From NCBI RefSeq assembly GCF_017874315.1, contig NZ_JAGGLG010000002.1:123325-187324 (forward strand): 64,000 bases of DNA, written 5' to 3'. Both the position numbers and the translations under genes were made by a program. Below the pieces are notes generated by a model. It had not been told where the DNA came from and did not search any database. It was given only the letters and a program-made list of their open reading frames with translations. The stretch comes from Symbiobacterium terraclitae (lineage in GTDB: Bacteria > Bacillota > Sulfobacillia > Symbiobacteriales > Symbiobacteriaceae). Shown piece after piece: positions 62,616-64,000 of the stretch; the stretch's first letter is position 1, and each line of letters opens with the position of its first letter.

Positions 62616-63815
62616 GTGAAGGTCGGCGTGACGGCCCCGGCCGGCTTCGTGGCGGCCGGGGTCTCGGCGGACATCAAGGGGAACGGCAGCGGGAAGAAGG
62701 ACGTCGCCCTCGTGGTCTCGCAGGTGCCCTGCGCGGCGGCCGGGGTCTACACCACCAACGTGGTGAAGGCGGCGCCGGTGGTGCTGACGAAGCGGCGTAC
62801 CGACGGGGGCCGGCTGCAGGCCGTGGTGGTCAACTCGGGCAACGCCAACGCCTGCACGGGTGAGCAGGGGATCGCGGACGCGGCCGAGATGGCCCGCCTG
62901 GCGGCCGCGGCGCTCGACCTGAGTCCCGACGTGGTGGGGGTTGCCTCCACCGGCGTGATCGGCGTGCCGCTGCCGATGGACCGCGTGGCGGCCGGCATCG
63001 CCGCGGCGGCGGCCGCCCTCTCCCCGGACGGGGGCGATGACGCCGCCCGGGCGATCATGACCACTGACACCTTCCCCAAGCAGACGGCGGTGCAGGTGGA
63101 GCTGGGCGGCGTGGTGGCGACCATCGGCGCGATGGCCAAGGGGTCCGGGATGATCCACCCCAACATGGCGACCATGCTGGGCTTTGTGACCACTGACGCC
63201 GACGTGGCGCCGGCCGCACTGCAGCAGGCGCTGCAGGAGGCCACCGCCCGCTCGTTCAACATGATCACGGTGGACGGTGACACCTCCACCAACGACATGG
63301 TGATCGCCATGGCCAACGGCCTGGCCGGGAACCCGACCGTCGTGCCGGGCACCCCCGACTTCCAGGCCTTCGCCGCCGCCCTGGAGGAGGTGCTGATCTA
63401 CCTGGCGCGGGAGATCGCCCGGGACGGCGAGGGGGCAACCAAGCTCATCGAGATGCGGGTGGAGGGAGCCCGCAGCCCGGAGGACGCCCGCCTGGCGGCC
63501 CGGGCGGTGTGCGGCTCCGCCCTGGTGAAGGCGGCGGTCTTCGGGGAGGACGCCAACTGGGGCCGGGTGCTGGCGGCCCTGGGCTACTCCGGGGCGCAGT
63601 TCGACCCCGGCCGGGTGGACCTCTGGCTCGGCGACGTGCAGATGATGGCCGCCGGGGCCCCGGTCGCCTTCAGCGAGGAGGCCGCGGCCGAGGTGCTGCG
63701 GCAGCGAGAGGTGGTCTTCACCGCCCACCTGCACGCGGGCGACGCGTCGGCCACCGCATGGGGCTGCGACCTGACGTACGACTACGTGAAGATCAACGGG
63801 AGCTACCGCACCTGA
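62616..63815 (+). CDS. argJ: Glutamate N-acetyltransferase / amino-acid acetyltransferase ArgJ
   Basis: Recycles the acetyl group from N-acetylornithine to glutamate. 399 residues. Seen: [15 protein letters not shown] near the start, [38 protein letters not shown] and the self-cleavage site [19 protein letters not shown], where the Thr becomes the N-terminal nucleophile of the beta chain. Also [13 protein letters not shown] and [13 protein letters not shown] 62616 follows GGGGAGG; GTG 62607 overlaps it. Last seen gene of the operon. Confidence 0.97.
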   Translation: MKVGVTAPAGFVAAGVSADIKGNGSGKKDVALVVSQVPCAAAGVYTTNVVKAAPVVLTKRRTDGGRLQAVVVNSGNANACTGEQGIADAAEMARLAAAALDLSPDVVGVASTGVIGVPLPMDRVAAGIAAAAAALSPDGGDDAARAIMTTDTFPKQTAVQVELGGVVATIGAMAKGSGMIHPNMATMLGFVTTDADVAPAALQQALQEATARSFNMITVDGDTSTNDMVIAMANGLAGNPTVVPGTPDFQAFAAALEEVLIYLAREIARDGEGATKLIEMRVEGARSPEDARLAARAVCGSALVKAAVFGEDANWGRVLAALGYSGAQFDPGRVDLWLGDVQMMAAGAPVAFSEEAAAEVLRQREVVFTAHLHAGDASATAWGCDLTYDYVKINGSYRT

Positions 63816-63845
63816 GGTCCGGAGAGGGCCGCAGGGACGACGAAT

Positions 63846-63881
63846 GGGCTGTGAGCCCGGCGAGTGCCGGGCTCACAGCCC
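63846..63881 (+). terminator. Perfect 16-bp hairpin after argJ
   Basis: GGGCTGTGAGCCCGGC, GAGT, GCCGGGCTCACAGCCC. No T-run. Either a terminator or a processing/attenuation stem before later arg genes. Confidence 0.6.
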
Positions 63882-64000
63882 TCAGGTTGCAGACAAAGGC
63901 GCCTTTGGTGGCCGCAGGTCGGCTCACGAGAGGCGCTTGGTGGTATGTAGTGCCAGATAAAGGACCGGCTAAGCCTCTTTGGAGTGTTGTCGAGCGGTGA
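63882..64000. other. Unassigned end of the window
   Basis: About 120 bases of lower GC than the rest (TGGTGGTATGTAGTGCCAGATAAAG, split at 63939-63963, for example TGCCAGATAAAGG). No supported gene start. A mobile-element or intron boundary cannot be excluded from so little sequence. Confidence 0.35.

Noticed and set aside
63846..64000. T-box or other amino-acid leader after argJ
   Set aside because: The perfect hairpin has no T-box core sequence or specifier loop that I can identify.

Overview
The window is 64 kb of very GC-rich bacterial chromosome with dense coding, strong AGGAGG-type ribosome binding sites and heavy GTG/TTG start use. Endospore genes (sleB-ypeB, an alpha/beta-type SASP), a CIRCE-controlled groESL, a FapR-type operator, AhrC/ArgR boxes and the Bacillus-like order acpS-(nnr)-alr-antitoxin-EndoA all point to a spore-forming Firmicute. 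The combination with very high GC fits Symbiobacterium or a close relative; that genus call is an inference. No rRNA, tRNA, CRISPR array, IS element or prophage was recognised.

Layout. 1-6.9 kb: the 5' part of ypeB and all of sleB (minus strand), a TPP riboswitch driving thiT, a small membrane protein, an M29-like peptidase, a Pro/Gly/Trp-rich low-complexity protein, a FAH-family hydrolase, a YceI protein and a lipoprotein. 7-16.7 kb: ychF, a Crp/Fnr regulator, a 3-copy tandem repeat between two near-identical hairpins, a cupin / NnrS-like membrane protein / MIP18-family cluster, a PrsA-like foldase, hemL, a CPBP-S58 peptidase fusion and a TPR protein. 16.8-24.4 kb: acpS-nnr-alr-MazEF-like pair, a C26 amidase plus an asparaginase, and a SASP. 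24.4-35 kb: DUF1444 protein, tex, fabI with a FapR operator, the t6A genes tsaE-tsaB-rimI-rnhA-tsaD, an acyltransferase, a PAP2 phosphatase and murC. 35-45 kb: type-4 UDG, a 54-residue gene, guaB, murA, an FtsW-like SEDS protein, thiolase and hydroxybutyryl-CoA dehydrogenase separated by a decayed thiolase tail, and a divergent TetR/membrane-protein pair with mirror-image operators. 45-50 kb: a molybdenum-cofactor riboswitch followed by moeA, moeA-PBP, moaA and moaC. 50-61 kb: an ECF sigma/anti-sigma pair, membrane proteins, PolX, groESL, a HAD hydrolase and a group of unrecognised membrane proteins. 61-64 kb: argC, a short GNAT N-acetylglutamate synthase candidate and argJ behind tandem ARG boxes.

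The genes are mostly core functions: peptidoglycan synthesis (alr, murC, murA, SEDS), t6A tRNA modification, lipid synthesis (acpS, fabI), Moco and arginine biosynthesis, and sporulation/germination. Regulation is unusually readable from sequence: TPP, Moco, FapR, ArgR, HrcA/CIRCE and TetR sites can each be placed. The least explained parts are the CPBP-S58 fusion with an internal start signal, the tandem repeat at 8.9-9.3 kb, the cupin/NnrS-like/MIP18 cluster, and the membrane-protein group at 57.7-60.6 kb.
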